Shown: positions 8,802-17,362, counted from the stretch's first letter. The stretch: DNA of 64,000 bases from Sphingomonas sp. Leaf67 (GCF_001421965.1 NZ_LMLP01000012.1:62805-126804), one strand, 5' to 3'. Notes: a model not told the origin generated them from the sequence alone. Translations and numbers: made by a program.

Positions 8802-9812
8802 CTAACGCGTGAAAGCGATGCCTAGACGCGCGCTCGAGCTGCGCCGACGATAATCGTCGATCGCCTCGCCGTAACCGCTGAACGCCTGTCCGAAAACGTA
8901 CAGTCCGGTGCCGCCACCGATCCGGGTGAGCGGATAGGAGGCGAACACCTCGCCCGCGCGTCGCCTGCCCGCCGGATTGCGCAGCGAGGCGGCGATGCGC
9001 AGGCCATCGGTCTGTCCGATCGCGGCCCCTAGCGACCAGTTGCCCCAATAGCGGTCAAGATCGCGATAGCCGGTGCCGACATAGGTCCACAGCTTCGGCG
9101 TTACCTCGACGCGCCAGCCATTGCCGATCGGCACCGCGTAGCTGGCCGAGGCGAACAGGCGGTTCACGTCGATCGATCCGGCGTCACGCCCGTTCGAATC
9201 ATGGGCATAGCCGACCGCACCGACGATATCGTCGCGCAGCGCGCGCTGATAATAGACTTCGGGGCTGTAGGTGGTGGAACGGAACGGCCCGGACGGCTGG
9301 TCGATCGCCCAGAACATCGTTTGCGTCCATGCCAGGCGCACCCCGTCGAGCGCGCCGGCACCCTCGAACGGGCGGACCGCGAGGCTGAATTGCAGCTTCG
9401 CCCCGTCCGATCCGAGGCCGAACACGCCGTAGATCGGCGCATGTGGTTCGAACCGGTCGAGAAAGCCCGATGTTGCACCTGCCGCCGTTGCAACGGTCGA
9501 CTCGCCGCCCGGCATGGTCGCCGGCGCGGCTGGCGCGACCTGCGCGACCGCAGACGGGGCGACCCGGTAGCGCAGCGCCTGAAACCCACCCGGCGCGACG
9601 GTGGCTGCCGTCGGTTCGGCTGGCACGATCCGCAACCGGGCACCGTCGCCGGTAACGACCGTCATTTCGGTCGGTACCACTTCGACCGCTTCACCGCCTT
9701 CGTTGAGCGCGAATACCTGTACCCCGGCCTCCGCCGCGGCGACCGAAGCGGGCGGTTCGGCAACGATTCGAACTTGTGGCGGGGCGGCGAGCAGCAGGGC
9801 GAGCGCGATCAT
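8802..9812 (-). CDS. pldA: Outer-membrane phospholipase A (PldA)
   Basis: About 336 residues. The catalytic signature HDSNGRD followed by VNRLF matches the His-x-Ser ... Asn arrangement of outer-membrane phospholipase A. Alternating beta-strand segments fill the C-terminal two thirds, and the last residues (GIAFTR) lie close to a barrel end. The N-terminal 120 residues form an extra soluble region ending in a Pro/Ala linker. It hydrolyses acyl chains of phospholipids that reach the outer leaflet. The start at 9812 gives a weak signal peptide; an upstream ATG at 9851 would give a longer one. Confidence 0.85.
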   Translation of the reverse strand: MIALALLLAAPPQVRIVAEPPASVAAAEAGVQVFALNEGGEAVEVVPTEMTVVTGDGARLRIVPAEPTAATVAPGGFQALRYRVAPSAVAQVAPAAPATMPGGESTVATAAGATSGFLDRFEPHAPIYGVFGLGSDGAKLQFSLAVRPFEGAGALDGVRLAWTQTMFWAIDQPSGPFRSTTYSPEVYYQRALRDDIVGAVGYAHDSNGRDAGSIDVNRLFASASYAVPIGNGWRVEVTPKLWTYVGTGYRDLDRYWGNWSLGAAIGQTDGLRIAASLRNPAGRRRAGEVFASYPLTRIGGGTGLYVFGQAFSGYGEAIDDYRRRSSSARLGIAFTR

Positions 9813-9909
9813 GGGCCATCTGTGCCAGCCATTTGCGACAACCGCGAGCATCGTTTGCGCTTTGCCCGCTCCACCGCCTATCTGACGGTTCGCAATGCAA
9901 AGGCCCATC

Positions 9910-10692
9910 ATGCCCGTCACCGCCACCGACCTGACCCTTGCCGCGCACCTGGCCGATGCCGCCGGTGCCGCGATCCGCCCGCGCTTCCGCAGCGACTATG
10001 GCCTCGAAATCAAGGAGGACGCCTCGCCGGTGACGCTCGCCGATCGCGAGGCGGAGGCGGCGATGCGCATTCTGATCGAGCGCGAACGGCCCTCGGACGG
10101 TATTCAGGGCGAGGAATATGGCGTCCGCGACGGGACCAGCGGGCGGGTATGGGTGCTCGACCCGATCGACGGCACCCGCTCGTTCATCGCCGGACGGCCG
10201 ATCTTCGGCACGCTGATCGCGCTGGTCGAGGATGGCTGGCCGGTGCTGGGCGTCATCGACCAGCCGATCATCGGCGAACGCTGGATCGGGGCGGTCGGGC
10301 GCGGCACGACCTTCAACGGGCAACCGGCCCGGACCCGTCGCTGCCGCGACCTGGCCGACGCATTGCTGGCGACGACCAGCCCGGCACTGTTCGACGACGG
10401 GCAGCTGCACGGCTTCGAACATGTCGAGGCAAAGGTGCGCTCGACCGTGCTGGGCGGCGATTGCTATTCCTATGGCACGCTGGCGTCGGGACATATCGAC
10501 GTGGTGGTCGAGGCCGGTTTGAAGCTGCACGATTTCGCCGCGCTGGTACCGGTGGTCGAGGGCGCGGGCGGCACGATGAGCGACTGGTCGGGCGATCCGC
10601 TGCACGCCGGCAGCATCGGCGAGGTGATCGCGCTGGGCGACGCCGCGCGGCTGGAGGATGTCGTCGAACTGCTCGCCTGTCGCGGCCGGTAA
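9910..10692 (+). CDS. hisN: Histidinol-phosphatase (inositol monophosphatase family)
   Basis: A 260-residue Mg-dependent phosphatase. Metal ligands are visible: GEEYG (Glu68/69) and DPIDGTRSF (residues 84-92), plus a late DFAALVPVVEGAGG with the last aspartate. The sequence details (TLADREAE, GRPIFGTLIAL) match the HisN branch that dephosphorylates histidinol phosphate in histidine synthesis. An ATG at 9895 is also in frame, but AAAGG lies 7 bases before the ATG at 9910. Divergent from pldA. Confidence 0.85.
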   Translation: MPVTATDLTLAAHLADAAGAAIRPRFRSDYGLEIKEDASPVTLADREAEAAMRILIERERPSDGIQGEEYGVRDGTSGRVWVLDPIDGTRSFIAGRPIFGTLIALVEDGWPVLGVIDQPIIGERWIGAVGRGTTFNGQPARTRRCRDLADALLATTSPALFDDGQLHGFEHVEAKVRSTVLGGDCYSYGTLASGHIDVVVEAGLKLHDFAALVPVVEGAGGTMSDWSGDPLHAGSIGEVIALGDAARLEDVVELLACRGR

Positions 10693-10765
10693 CGCGCTTT
10701 CCACGCAACCCGGGGCGGACCGCATCGTTGAGAGCGGCATCACCCCGCCAGCGAAGGAAATTGTC

Positions 10766-11281
10766 ATGGGTCTGTTTTCAAAGGATATCGCGACGCTCGA
10801 CGATCTGTTCGTCCACCAGCTTCAGGACATTTTCTACGCCGAGAACCAGATTACCAAGGCGCTGCCGAAGATGATCGCCAAGGCGACCGATCCCGAACTG
10901 AAGGCCGGGTTCGAACGCCATCTGGCCGAAACCGAAGGGCAGATCCGCCGGCTGGAACAGGTGTTCGAGCTGCACGGCGCAACCAGGAAGGCGGTGACCT
11001 GCCCGGCGATCGACGGCATCATCAAGGAAGCGAACGAGGTTGCCGGCGAGATTGCCGACAAAAAGGTGCTCGACGCCGCCCTTATAGCGTCGGCGCAGGC
11101 GGTCGAGCATTATGAGATCACCCGCTATGGCACGCTGATCGCATGGGCGCGGCAGCTGGGCCGGGAGGATATCGCCGCGCTGCTCGCCGAAACGCTGGCG
11201 GAAGAACGCGCCACCGACGAGAAGCTTACGTCGATGGCCGAGCACAAGGTCAACGCGCAGGCCGAACTCGCCGAGGCATGA
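10766..11281 (+). CDS. DUF892 ferritin-like protein (YciE/YciF type)
   Basis: A 171-residue all-helical protein. It begins MGLFSKDIATLDDLFVHQLQDIFYAENQ..., the usual opening of the DUF892 (YciE/YciF) family. Carboxylate and histidine residues spaced along four helices (YAENQ, RHLAETEGQ, EHYEITRYG, LAEERATDEKL) fit a di-iron or ferritin-like fold. Members are often induced by osmotic or oxidative stress; the biochemical role is not settled. AAGGAAA lies before the ATG, and a hairpin terminator follows. Confidence 0.85.
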   Translation: MGLFSKDIATLDDLFVHQLQDIFYAENQITKALPKMIAKATDPELKAGFERHLAETEGQIRRLEQVFELHGATRKAVTCPAIDGIIKEANEVAGEIADKKVLDAALIASAQAVEHYEITRYGTLIAWARQLGREDIAALLAETLAEERATDEKLTSMAEHKVNAQAELAEA

Positions 11282-11288
11282 TGCGCGC

Positions 11289-11316
11289 GGGGCGGCATTT
11301 TGCCGCCCCGTTCGTT
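11289..11316 (+). terminator. Rho-independent terminator after DUF892 gene
   Basis: A perfect 8-bp stem (GGGGCGGC / GCCGCCCC) with a short ATTTT loop, followed by GTTCGTT. It starts 7 bases after the DUF892 stop codon. The T-run is weak. Confidence 0.65.
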
Positions 11317-11363
11317 GAAGACCCGTTTGGAACGCGCGGAAGGGCGCGTTTCGAAGCGGAGTG

Positions 11364-11639
11364 TCAGTTGGTCGGTGCCGACAGGATGGTGCGCGGCTTG
11401 CGGGTGCAATATTGCTGCGATCCCAGCAGCCCGCATTGCCGCCCGTCCTGCTTCAATCCATCGGCCTTTCGGTCGAACGCCGGTTCGTCGCTGTCGCCCA
11501 GCCGGAAGCGCTGGTTGCGCCGTTCCGGACATCCGAGCGCGCGCGGCGTGACCGCACAATCGACGGGTTCGGCCACGTTCAGTTTCGTCACCACCGGCGC
11601 CGATTGCAGGACCAGCGCGAACAACAGCGTCATCGACAT
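11364..11639 (-). CDS. Small exported protein, hypothetical
   Basis: A 91-residue protein with a short hydrophobic start (MSMTLLFALVLQSAPVV) that looks like a signal peptide. The mature part has four cysteines (VDCAVTP, LGCPERR, RQCGLLG, QYCTRK), which could form two disulfides in the periplasm. GGGGAG lies 6 bases before the ATG. No family recognised. It is one of two adjacent small exported proteins on this strand; both start with hydrophobic segments and contain paired cysteines. Confidence 0.62.
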   Translation of the reverse strand: MSMTLLFALVLQSAPVVTKLNVAEPVDCAVTPRALGCPERRNQRFRLGDSDEPAFDRKADGLKQDGRQCGLLGSQQYCTRKPRTILSAPTN

Positions 11640-11694
11640 GGCACGCTCCCCGAAAAACCTGAACTTCCGAACCCGTTGTCAGCGCTTTGGTTGC

Positions 11695-12054
11695 CTATTT
11701 CGCCAGCGGCCGGGGCGCGGCGATACTGCCACCGCGCCGGGTGGACGCGGTTACGCCGACGAACCCGCAGCCCTGCAGAAACGCAGCCGTCCCGCAGGAC
11801 GGTTGCGGTACCGCCAGCAACCGTTCGCGCTCGCCCAGCGCATCGACCGCACGGGGGTCGCCGTCGGCCGGCGGCGTCGACAGCGGTACGCGAAACCGGT
11901 CGGCGTTACGCCTGGCGCACACCACGATTTCGTCGGTATCGGCATCGGCGCGACAGGCCTGCGCAACCTGCGTCAGGCTGCGCGCCCGCGCGATCATCGC
12001 CGCCGCCCGGCCATCGTCCTGCACCATCGCCAGCAACACCACCCATGCCGTCAT
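11695..12054 (-). CDS. Small exported Cys-containing protein of sphingomonad type
   Basis: A 119-residue protein. It starts MTAWVVLLAMVQ, a probable signal peptide. The segment CRADADTDEIVVCARR followed by DRFRVPL resembles a family common in sphingomonads, in which a cysteine pair flanks an EIVVC strand. Two more cysteines (PSCGTA, LQGCGF) lie near the C-terminus. GGGGAGG sits 7 bases before the ATG at 12054, which is why I prefer it over the in-frame ATGs at 12060 and 12084. Function unknown. Confidence 0.65.
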   Translation of the reverse strand: MTAWVVLLAMVQDDGRAAAMIARARSLTQVAQACRADADTDEIVVCARRNADRFRVPLSTPPADGDPRAVDALGERERLLAVPQPSCGTAAFLQGCGFVGVTASTRRGGSIAAPRPLAK

Positions 12055-12166
12055 GCCCATGCCTCCCCGAAGCGAACGACACACCTATCGAACGATGCAG
12101 CTTGCCGGGCAAGGGTCGGTCGCCTATCGCCTGTTTAATATGTTTAACAGCTCGGAGCTTCGCCGT

Positions 12167-13126
12167 ATGCAGCCTGTCAGCAACACGCTCGATCGTGTCC
12201 TCGTGCTCGAGATGGTGCGCGTCACCGAAGCGGCGGCGATCGCCGCATCGACGCTGGTCGGGCGGGGCGATGAAAAGGCTGCCGACGCCGCCGCTGTCGA
12301 GGCGATGCGCGCCGCGCTGAACGAACTCGACATGGACGGCACCGTCGTGATCGGCGAGGGCGAGCGCGACGAAGCGCCGATGCTGTTCATCGGCGAGAAG
12401 GTGGGCACCGGCACCGGCCCCGAAATCGACATCGCGCTCGACCCGCTGGAGGGAACCACGATCTGCGCCACCGCCGGTCCGAACAGTCTGGCCGTGCTGG
12501 CGATCGCGGAAAAGGGCGGGCTGCTGAACGCCCCCGACGTCTATATGGACAAGATCGCATGCGGTCCGGGCTATCCCGACGGCGTCATCGACCTCGACCG
12601 ATCGCCGACCGAGAATGTGACGGCGGTGGCCACGGCCAAGGGCGTCGATCCGCACGACATCATCGTCTGCGTTCTCGACCGCCCGCGTCACGCCGCGCTG
12701 ATCGCCGAATTGCGGTCGGTCGGCTGCGGCGTGATGCTGATCGGCGACGGCGACGTGGCGGGCGTGATCGCGACCAGCGATCCCGACACCACGATCGACC
12801 TGTATATGGGATCGGGCGGCGCGCCGGAGGGCGTGCTGGCGGCAGCGGCGCTGCGCTGTGTCGGCGGGCAGTTCAAGGGCCGGCTGCTGTTCCGCAACGA
12901 CGACGAACGCGCGCGTGCCGCCAAATGGGGCGTCACCGACCTCGACAAGCAGTACGACCTGACCGAACTGGCGCGCGGCGACTGCATCTTCGCGGCGACC
13001 GGTGTGACCGACGGTTCGCTGCTCGCCGGCGTCAAGCGGCTGAAGGGCAAGATGACCACCGAAAGCGTCGTGATGCGCGCCAGTTCGGGCACGGTCCGCT
13101 GGGTGAAGGGCGAACACCGGCTGTAA
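12167..13126 (+). CDS. glpX: Class II fructose-1,6-bisphosphatase
   Basis: A 319-residue enzyme of gluconeogenesis. It has the GlpX metal-site motifs: VGRGDEKAAD (about residue 31), VVIGEGERDEAPM (about residue 60) and LDPLEGTT (residues 91-98). The start is chosen at 12167 because GGAG precedes it and the peptide MQPVSNTLDRVLVLE matches the family. An in-frame ATG at 12140 would add nine residues. It removes the 1-phosphate from fructose 1,6-bisphosphate in the cytosol. Confidence 0.93.
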   Translation: MQPVSNTLDRVLVLEMVRVTEAAAIAASTLVGRGDEKAADAAAVEAMRAALNELDMDGTVVIGEGERDEAPMLFIGEKVGTGTGPEIDIALDPLEGTTICATAGPNSLAVLAIAEKGGLLNAPDVYMDKIACGPGYPDGVIDLDRSPTENVTAVATAKGVDPHDIIVCVLDRPRHAALIAELRSVGCGVMLIGDGDVAGVIATSDPDTTIDLYMGSGGAPEGVLAAAALRCVGGQFKGRLLFRNDDERARAAKWGVTDLDKQYDLTELARGDCIFAATGVTDGSLLAGVKRLKGKMTTESVVMRASSGTVRWVKGEHRL

Positions 13127-13207
13127 CCGCCCGGACCGGACGCGATGAACGCGGCGCAACCCATGGGTTCACGCCGCGTTCAATGCGCCGATCCTAATCC
13201 GGCCCCC

Positions 13208-13828
13208 ATGATACGGAGATTCCCCATCCGCCCGCTCGCTCTCGCCGTCGCCCTTGCCGCCCCGGTCGCGTTGTATGCGCAGGCACCGCAGAACGATCTC
13301 GCCTCGGTTCAGCGGCATCTGTCGGCGACGCAGACGATGACCGCCGATTTCAGCCAGACCGATCGCAACGGCCGCGTGCTGACCGGGCAGCTGACGCTCA
13401 AGAAACCGGGCAAGATCCGCTTTCAGTATCAAAAGGGCGTGCCGATCCTGCTCGTGTCGGATGGCAAATCGCTCTACTTCCTCGACTATCAGGTCGGGCA
13501 GAAGCAGCGCTGGCCGATCGGCAATTCGCCGCTCGGCATCCTGCTGAACCCCGAACGCGACGCATCGAAATTCGCGCGCGTCGTGCCGTCGAACGATCCG
13601 CGCATCGTCAGCGTCGAGGCCTATGACCCGAAACGCCCCGAATATGGCCGGATCACGATGGTGTTCGCGCGCCAGCCGTCCGCCCCCGCCGGGCTGATGC
13701 TGCAGGGCTGGGTCGCGCTCGACGCGCAGGCGAACCGGACGACGGTCCGCCTGACGAACCAGAAGTTCAACGTCCCGGTCGCCGACAACGCGTTCCGGTT
13801 CAACGAACCCAGCCGTCCGCGGCGATAG
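13208..13828 (+). CDS. lolA: Outer-membrane lipoprotein carrier LolA
   Basis: A 206-residue periplasmic protein. A signal peptide ends near residue 25 (ALYAQA). The mature part shows the LolA pattern: MTADFSQTDRNGRVLTGQL, LKKPGKIRFQY, DGKSLYFLDYQVGQ and a final strand VADNAFRF. It carries lipoproteins released by LolCDE across the periplasm to the outer membrane. It lies 81 bases after glpX. In related genomes it is also near xth, as here. Confidence 0.9.
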   Translation: MIRRFPIRPLALAVALAAPVALYAQAPQNDLASVQRHLSATQTMTADFSQTDRNGRVLTGQLTLKKPGKIRFQYQKGVPILLVSDGKSLYFLDYQVGQKQRWPIGNSPLGILLNPERDASKFARVVPSNDPRIVSVEAYDPKRPEYGRITMVFARQPSAPAGLMLQGWVALDAQANRTTVRLTNQKFNVPVADNAFRFNEPSRPRR

Positions 13829-13978
13829 GCGCACCGTCGCGGCCGACCTGTTCCACCGCAAACCGATTCGCGAGCGGCTGGCGATGCCGATACCGGCGAA
13901 TGGCGCGCGGCCTGCTCCATTTGCCGCCGCTCAACGCATATGTCCGGTATTTTTAGAAAATTACAGAATGCGTTCATG

Positions 13979-14126
13979 TTGGCGACAGGTTCGCAGCCCT
14001 AAGGCTGATCTCGCGGTGTTGGAGCGCGTCCGGGATTTTCCCCCCTGTTGCCCGGGTCTTCAACGCCCGCCTGCGTAACGAACGCCAGGTCGGCCCTCGC
14101 TCCATGCCCCCGGAGCGGGGGCCTTT
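13979..14126 (+). ncRNA. ssrS: Structured RNA candidate, 6S-like
   Basis: The gap between lolA and xth is not coding but folds well. GGCG (13981-13984) pairs with CGCC (14083-14086). Just inside, TTCG/CGAA and CAG/CTG can pair. An inner stem GCGG-GTTG / CAAC-CCGC encloses a CCGGG/CCCGG arm with a pyrimidine-rich bubble (ATTTTCCCCCCTGTTG). GTTCGCA followed by CCCTAAGGCTGAT resembles the 5' half of 6S RNA, which inhibits sigma70 RNA polymerase. A 12-bp terminator hairpin closes the unit, giving about 148 nt. The identity is inferred by eye; the existence of a folded transcript is better supported than the name. Confidence 0.5.
14092..14126 (+). terminator. Terminator hairpin ending the RNA candidate
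   Basis: A 12-bp stem with one G-U pair: GGCCCTCGCTCC (14092-14103) pairs with GGAGCGGGGGCC (14112-14123) around an 8-nt loop, followed by TTT. It sits 44 bases before the xth start, so it separates the upstream transcript from xth. On the opposite strand no T-run follows. Confidence 0.65.
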
Positions 14127-14169
14127 CCATGTCTGGCGCCGGCGCGGGGGCGAGGATACAGGCTGCATC

Positions 14170-14964
14170 ATGGACACGCTTTCGGTCGCTTCGTGGAACA
14201 TCAACTCGGTCCGCTTCCGCATGGACATCGTCGAGCAATTCCTGCGCGAGGCGCAGCCTGATGTGCTCTGCCTTCAGGAAACCAAGGTCGAGAATCGCGA
14301 CTTTCCCTACGAACCGCTGCGGCGGCTGGGCTATACGCATATCGCGATCAACGGGCAGCGGATGCACCACGGCGTCGCGGTGATCTCGAAAGTGCCGTTG
14401 GCCGAGGATGACCGGCTCGACTGGCAGGCCAATGGCGAGGCGCGGCATCTGGGCGTGCGGCTGGCCAACGGGCTCAGGATCGAGAATGTCTATATCCCCG
14501 CCGGGGGCGACGTGCCCGACCGCGCGGTGAACCCCAAATTCGGCCAGAAGCTCGATTTTCTCGAACGCATGATCGAATGGTCGCACGGCCTGTCGGGCAT
14601 CCCGACGCTGCTGGTCGGCGATTTCAACGTCGCCCCGCTCGAAAGCGATGTGTGGAGCCACAAGCAATTGCTCGACGTGGTCAGCCATACGCCGATCGAG
14701 GTCGCGACGCTGGCGCGGTTGCAGGCGGCGAACGACTGGGTCGATCTGGGCCGCCAGTTCGTACCGGCACCGCAGCGGCTCTATACCTGGTGGAGTTATC
14801 GCGCGAAGGATTGGGCGGCGTCGGATCGCGGACGGCGGCTCGACCATATGTGGGCCAGCCGCGACGTCGCGGCAAAGGCGGTCGCGCACCGCGTCCATGA
14901 ACCGTGCCGCAGCTGGCTGAAGCCCAGCGACCATATCCCGATCGTCACGGAGTTCGCGTTTTGA
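14170..14964 (+). CDS. xth: Exodeoxyribonuclease III
   Basis: A 264-residue AP endonuclease/3'-exonuclease of the EEP fold. Visible motifs are SWNINSVR near the N-terminus, LCLQETKVE with the metal-binding Glu, LVGDFNVAP, RRLDHMWAS and the catalytic KPSDHIPIV near the C-terminus. It incises at abasic sites and cleans 3' ends during base excision repair. The ATG at 14170 follows an AGG-rich stretch. The stop overlaps the TTG start of ribA, implying coupled translation. Confidence 0.93.
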   Translation: MDTLSVASWNINSVRFRMDIVEQFLREAQPDVLCLQETKVENRDFPYEPLRRLGYTHIAINGQRMHHGVAVISKVPLAEDDRLDWQANGEARHLGVRLANGLRIENVYIPAGGDVPDRAVNPKFGQKLDFLERMIEWSHGLSGIPTLLVGDFNVAPLESDVWSHKQLLDVVSHTPIEVATLARLQAANDWVDLGRQFVPAPQRLYTWWSYRAKDWAASDRGRRLDHMWASRDVAAKAVAHRVHEPCRSWLKPSDHIPIVTEFAF

Positions 14965-16022
14965 GCGAGACCCGCGACGTCGCCCGCGCGATCGACGCGC
15001 TGCGCCGCGGCTGGCCGATCGCGATCGTCGCGCCGGGCGAGCCGGCGCTGACGCTGCTGCCGATCGAAACCGCCGATCCCGAGCGGCTGGCGCGGTTCGA
15101 TCCCGATGGCACCGGCCATATCCTGTTGTCGTTCGGGCGGGCCGAAACGCTGCGGATCGTCAACCAGCGTGCCGCCGCCCAGCCCGATCATCCGGTGGCG
15201 ATCCGGCGCGAGGCATGGACCGATTTCGCCGCCGCGACGGCGCTGGCCGACCCGCAACTCGACCTTGCCACGCCGATGAAGGGGCCGTTTCGTAGCATCG
15301 ACGTCGCCGCGCCGGTCGCCGCTACCGCCGCGCTGCGCCTCGCCCGGGTGGCGGGCCTGCTGCCCGCCTTCGTCGCGGGCGGTACCGGCGCAGAGGTGAC
15401 GATCACCCCGCAAGCGATCGACGCGCATGAGGATGCCAATCGGCTGGCGATCGTCACCCGCGCGCGACTGCCGGTGGCGGGGGCGGAGGACAGCGAGATC
15501 GTCGCATTCCGCACGCCCGATGCTGCCGGCGAGCATGTCGCACTGCTCATCGGTCAGCCCGATGGACGCCCGCCCCTGGTCCGGCTGCACAGCGAATGCC
15601 TGACCGGGGATGTGCTGGGCAGCCTGAAATGCGATTGCGGGCCGCAGCTCCATGCCGCGATCCATGCCATTGCCGATGCGAACTGGGGTATCCTGCTGTA
15701 TCTGCGACAGGAGGGACGCGGGATCGGACTGGTCAACAAGTTGCGGGCCTATGCGCTGCAGGATCAGGGGTTCGACACCGTCGACGCCAATACCCGGCTG
15801 GGCTTTGCCATCGATGCGCGCGATTTCGGCGTCGCGGGACGGATGCTGGCGCTGCTCGGGCAGCGGCAGATCCGGTTGCTGACCAACAACCCGGCCAAGG
15901 TCGCGGGGCTGGAAGCGACGGGTATCACCGTGATCGAACGGGTTGCGCACCACCTGCCGGCTAATCCGCATAACGCGCGCTATCTGGCGACCAAGCGCGA
16001 CCGGACCGGGCACCAGCTATAG
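14961..16022 (+). CDS. ribA: GTP cyclohydrolase II with N-terminal RibB-like extension
   Basis: A 353-residue protein of riboflavin synthesis. The C-terminal part has the zinc motif HSECLTGD...LKCDCG (Cys-x10-Cys-x-Cys) and the catalytic LRQEGRGIGL, then NPAKVAGLEATGI. It converts GTP to the pyrimidine precursor of riboflavin, releasing formate and pyrophosphate. The first 150 or so residues resemble a degenerate 3,4-dihydroxybutanone-phosphate synthase domain, an arrangement seen in alphaproteobacteria. The start is inferred to be the TTG overlapping the xth stop (TTGA), since no ATG or GTG lies in frame nearby apart from one well inside xth. Confidence 0.88.
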   Translation: MSETRDVARAIDALRRGWPIAIVAPGEPALTLLPIETADPERLARFDPDGTGHILLSFGRAETLRIVNQRAAAQPDHPVAIRREAWTDFAAATALADPQLDLATPMKGPFRSIDVAAPVAATAALRLARVAGLLPAFVAGGTGAEVTITPQAIDAHEDANRLAIVTRARLPVAGAEDSEIVAFRTPDAAGEHVALLIGQPDGRPPLVRLHSECLTGDVLGSLKCDCGPQLHAAIHAIADANWGILLYLRQEGRGIGLVNKLRAYALQDQGFDTVDANTRLGFAIDARDFGVAGRMLALLGQRQIRLLTNNPAKVAGLEATGITVIERVAHHLPANPHNARYLATKRDRTGHQL

Positions 16023-16029
16023 GGCGGAC

Positions 16030-16467
16030 CTACCTGCTCTCCGACTGGAGATAGGCGATCAGGTCGGCGCGCTCCATCGGGTCGCGGACGCCGGCAAACG
16101 CCATCCGCGTCCCCGGCACCACCCGCGACGGCGCGGCGAGCCACGCATCCATGCGCGCCGCGTCCCAGCGGCCGCCATGGTCGATCAACGCCTGAGTGTA
16201 TCCGAAGCGCGCGTCGCCAGCGACCTTGCGCCCCATGATGCCATGGAGATTGGGTCCGGCCAGCGCCTGCCGCCCCGCCCCGATCGTATGGCACGCGGCG
16301 CATTGGCCAAAGGCACGACGCCCCGCACCGGCATCGGCATAAGCGAGCAACCCTGTCAGACCGGCGTTCGGCCCTGCCGCGCGCAGCCGCCCGGCACGAT
16401 CGGCATCGCCGCCGCCGCACGCCGTCAGGAACGCCGTCAGAAACAGGGCAGGGAACAGCCCGCGCAT
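16030..16467 (-). CDS. Cytochrome c class I lipoprotein
   Basis: A 145-residue protein. The lipobox LTAC (Cys17) suggests membrane anchoring after export. Heme c attaches at CAACH (residues 56-60), and Met122 (TRMAF) is the likely second axial ligand. The pattern GPNLHGIMGRKV is typical of cytochrome c2/c552-type electron carriers. The ATG overlaps the upstream stop codon by one base (TGATG), so it is translated with the SGNH-like gene. An alternative in-frame start nine codons earlier lacks a signal peptide. Confidence 0.88.
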   Translation of the reverse strand: MRGLFPALFLTAFLTACGGGDADRAGRLRAAGPNAGLTGLLAYADAGAGRRAFGQCAACHTIGAGRQALAGPNLHGIMGRKVAGDARFGYTQALIDHGGRWDAARMDAWLAAPSRVVPGTRMAFAGVRDPMERADLIAYLQSESR

Positions 16468-17321
16468 CAGCGATTCCGCCGCAACGTCCGCCACGCGACC
16501 CGCTGCAACGCCTTGGCAATGGCGGGCGTCAGACCGAGGTCGCGGGCGGCGCGCTCGTCAGGGCCCAGCCGCCGCACGTCATAGCCGGTGACCCGGCCGA
16601 AGATGGCCAGCGCCTCCAGATAATAGCCGGCGGTGCTGCCATGATAGTGATCGTCGGCCCATAGCCCGATCTTGCCCGGATCGATCCCGTCATACGGGTT
16701 GGCGTCGGCCAGCCCGCTGGCGATCGCGTCGTTCCACGCGCTGCCGACCGGGATCGTGCCGGCGATGCCCGGCACCGTCCTTGCCACCTGCCGGTTCGCC
16801 GCCGCCAGATCGTTCGCCATCGCCGCGATCGGCTTGCCCGACCAGCGGCTGCCGGGGCGATAGGTCAGATCGGCGCGCGACCAGGTTTCGACCAGCTTTA
16901 CCTGCGCCTGGGGGTTGCGGGCATGGACCAGCGCCGCCAGCTTGCCCGCCGCTTCGCCGTGGCGGGTGGCGTCACCCGGCCGCCGGGCGTCGAGCGTCGA
17001 ATAGCCCTGCAGGATCACCACGTCCCAGCGCCGGTCGATCGCACCGCGCCGGTTGGCATAGTGATAGGCCAGATCCTTGCCCGGCGAGGTTTCGAGCGCG
17101 ACGGTCCAGTCCAGCCCGGCCTGTTCGGCAAAGGCACGGAACAGCGCGGGCACCCCGCCGATCCTGTCGTCGTTCAGGTCGGTGACGCTGTCGGGGCGAT
17201 AGCGTTCGACCGGCGATCCGGCACCGAAGGTGAAGCTGTTGCCGATGAACAGGATGTCGCGGGCAATTGCCGGGGCAGTCGCCAGCGACATGGCGGTCAG
17301 GGTCAGGAGCAGACGGATCAT
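16467..17321 (-). CDS. Secreted SGNH/GDSL-like hydrolase
   Basis: A 284-residue exported protein. A signal peptide (MIRLLLTLTAMSLATAPAIA) is followed by ILFIGNSFTFG, an SGNH block I-like serine in the form GNSF. A late ADDHYHGSTAGYYLEALAIFG supplies Asp and His for a catalytic triad. The arrangement resembles DUF4886-like SGNH hydrolases. It probably removes an ester or acyl group in the periplasm; the substrate is unknown. Upstream in-frame residues to 17471 lack a signal and are not included. Confidence 0.7.
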   Translation of the reverse strand: MIRLLLTLTAMSLATAPAIARDILFIGNSFTFGAGSPVERYRPDSVTDLNDDRIGGVPALFRAFAEQAGLDWTVALETSPGKDLAYHYANRRGAIDRRWDVVILQGYSTLDARRPGDATRHGEAAGKLAALVHARNPQAQVKLVETWSRADLTYRPGSRWSGKPIAAMANDLAAANRQVARTVPGIAGTIPVGSAWNDAIASGLADANPYDGIDPGKIGLWADDHYHGSTAGYYLEALAIFGRVTGYDVRRLGPDERAARDLGLTPAIAKALQRVAWRTLRRNR

Positions 17322-17362
17322 GCCGCTTCCTACCCCAGCCGCCGGCCCCCGCCCACCCCGCG

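Noticed and set aside
13979..14126. SRP RNA, tmRNA or RNase P RNA as identity of the structured region
   Set aside because: None of the diagnostic motifs (GGAAG tetraloop region, tRNA-like ends, GAGGAAAGTC) are present.
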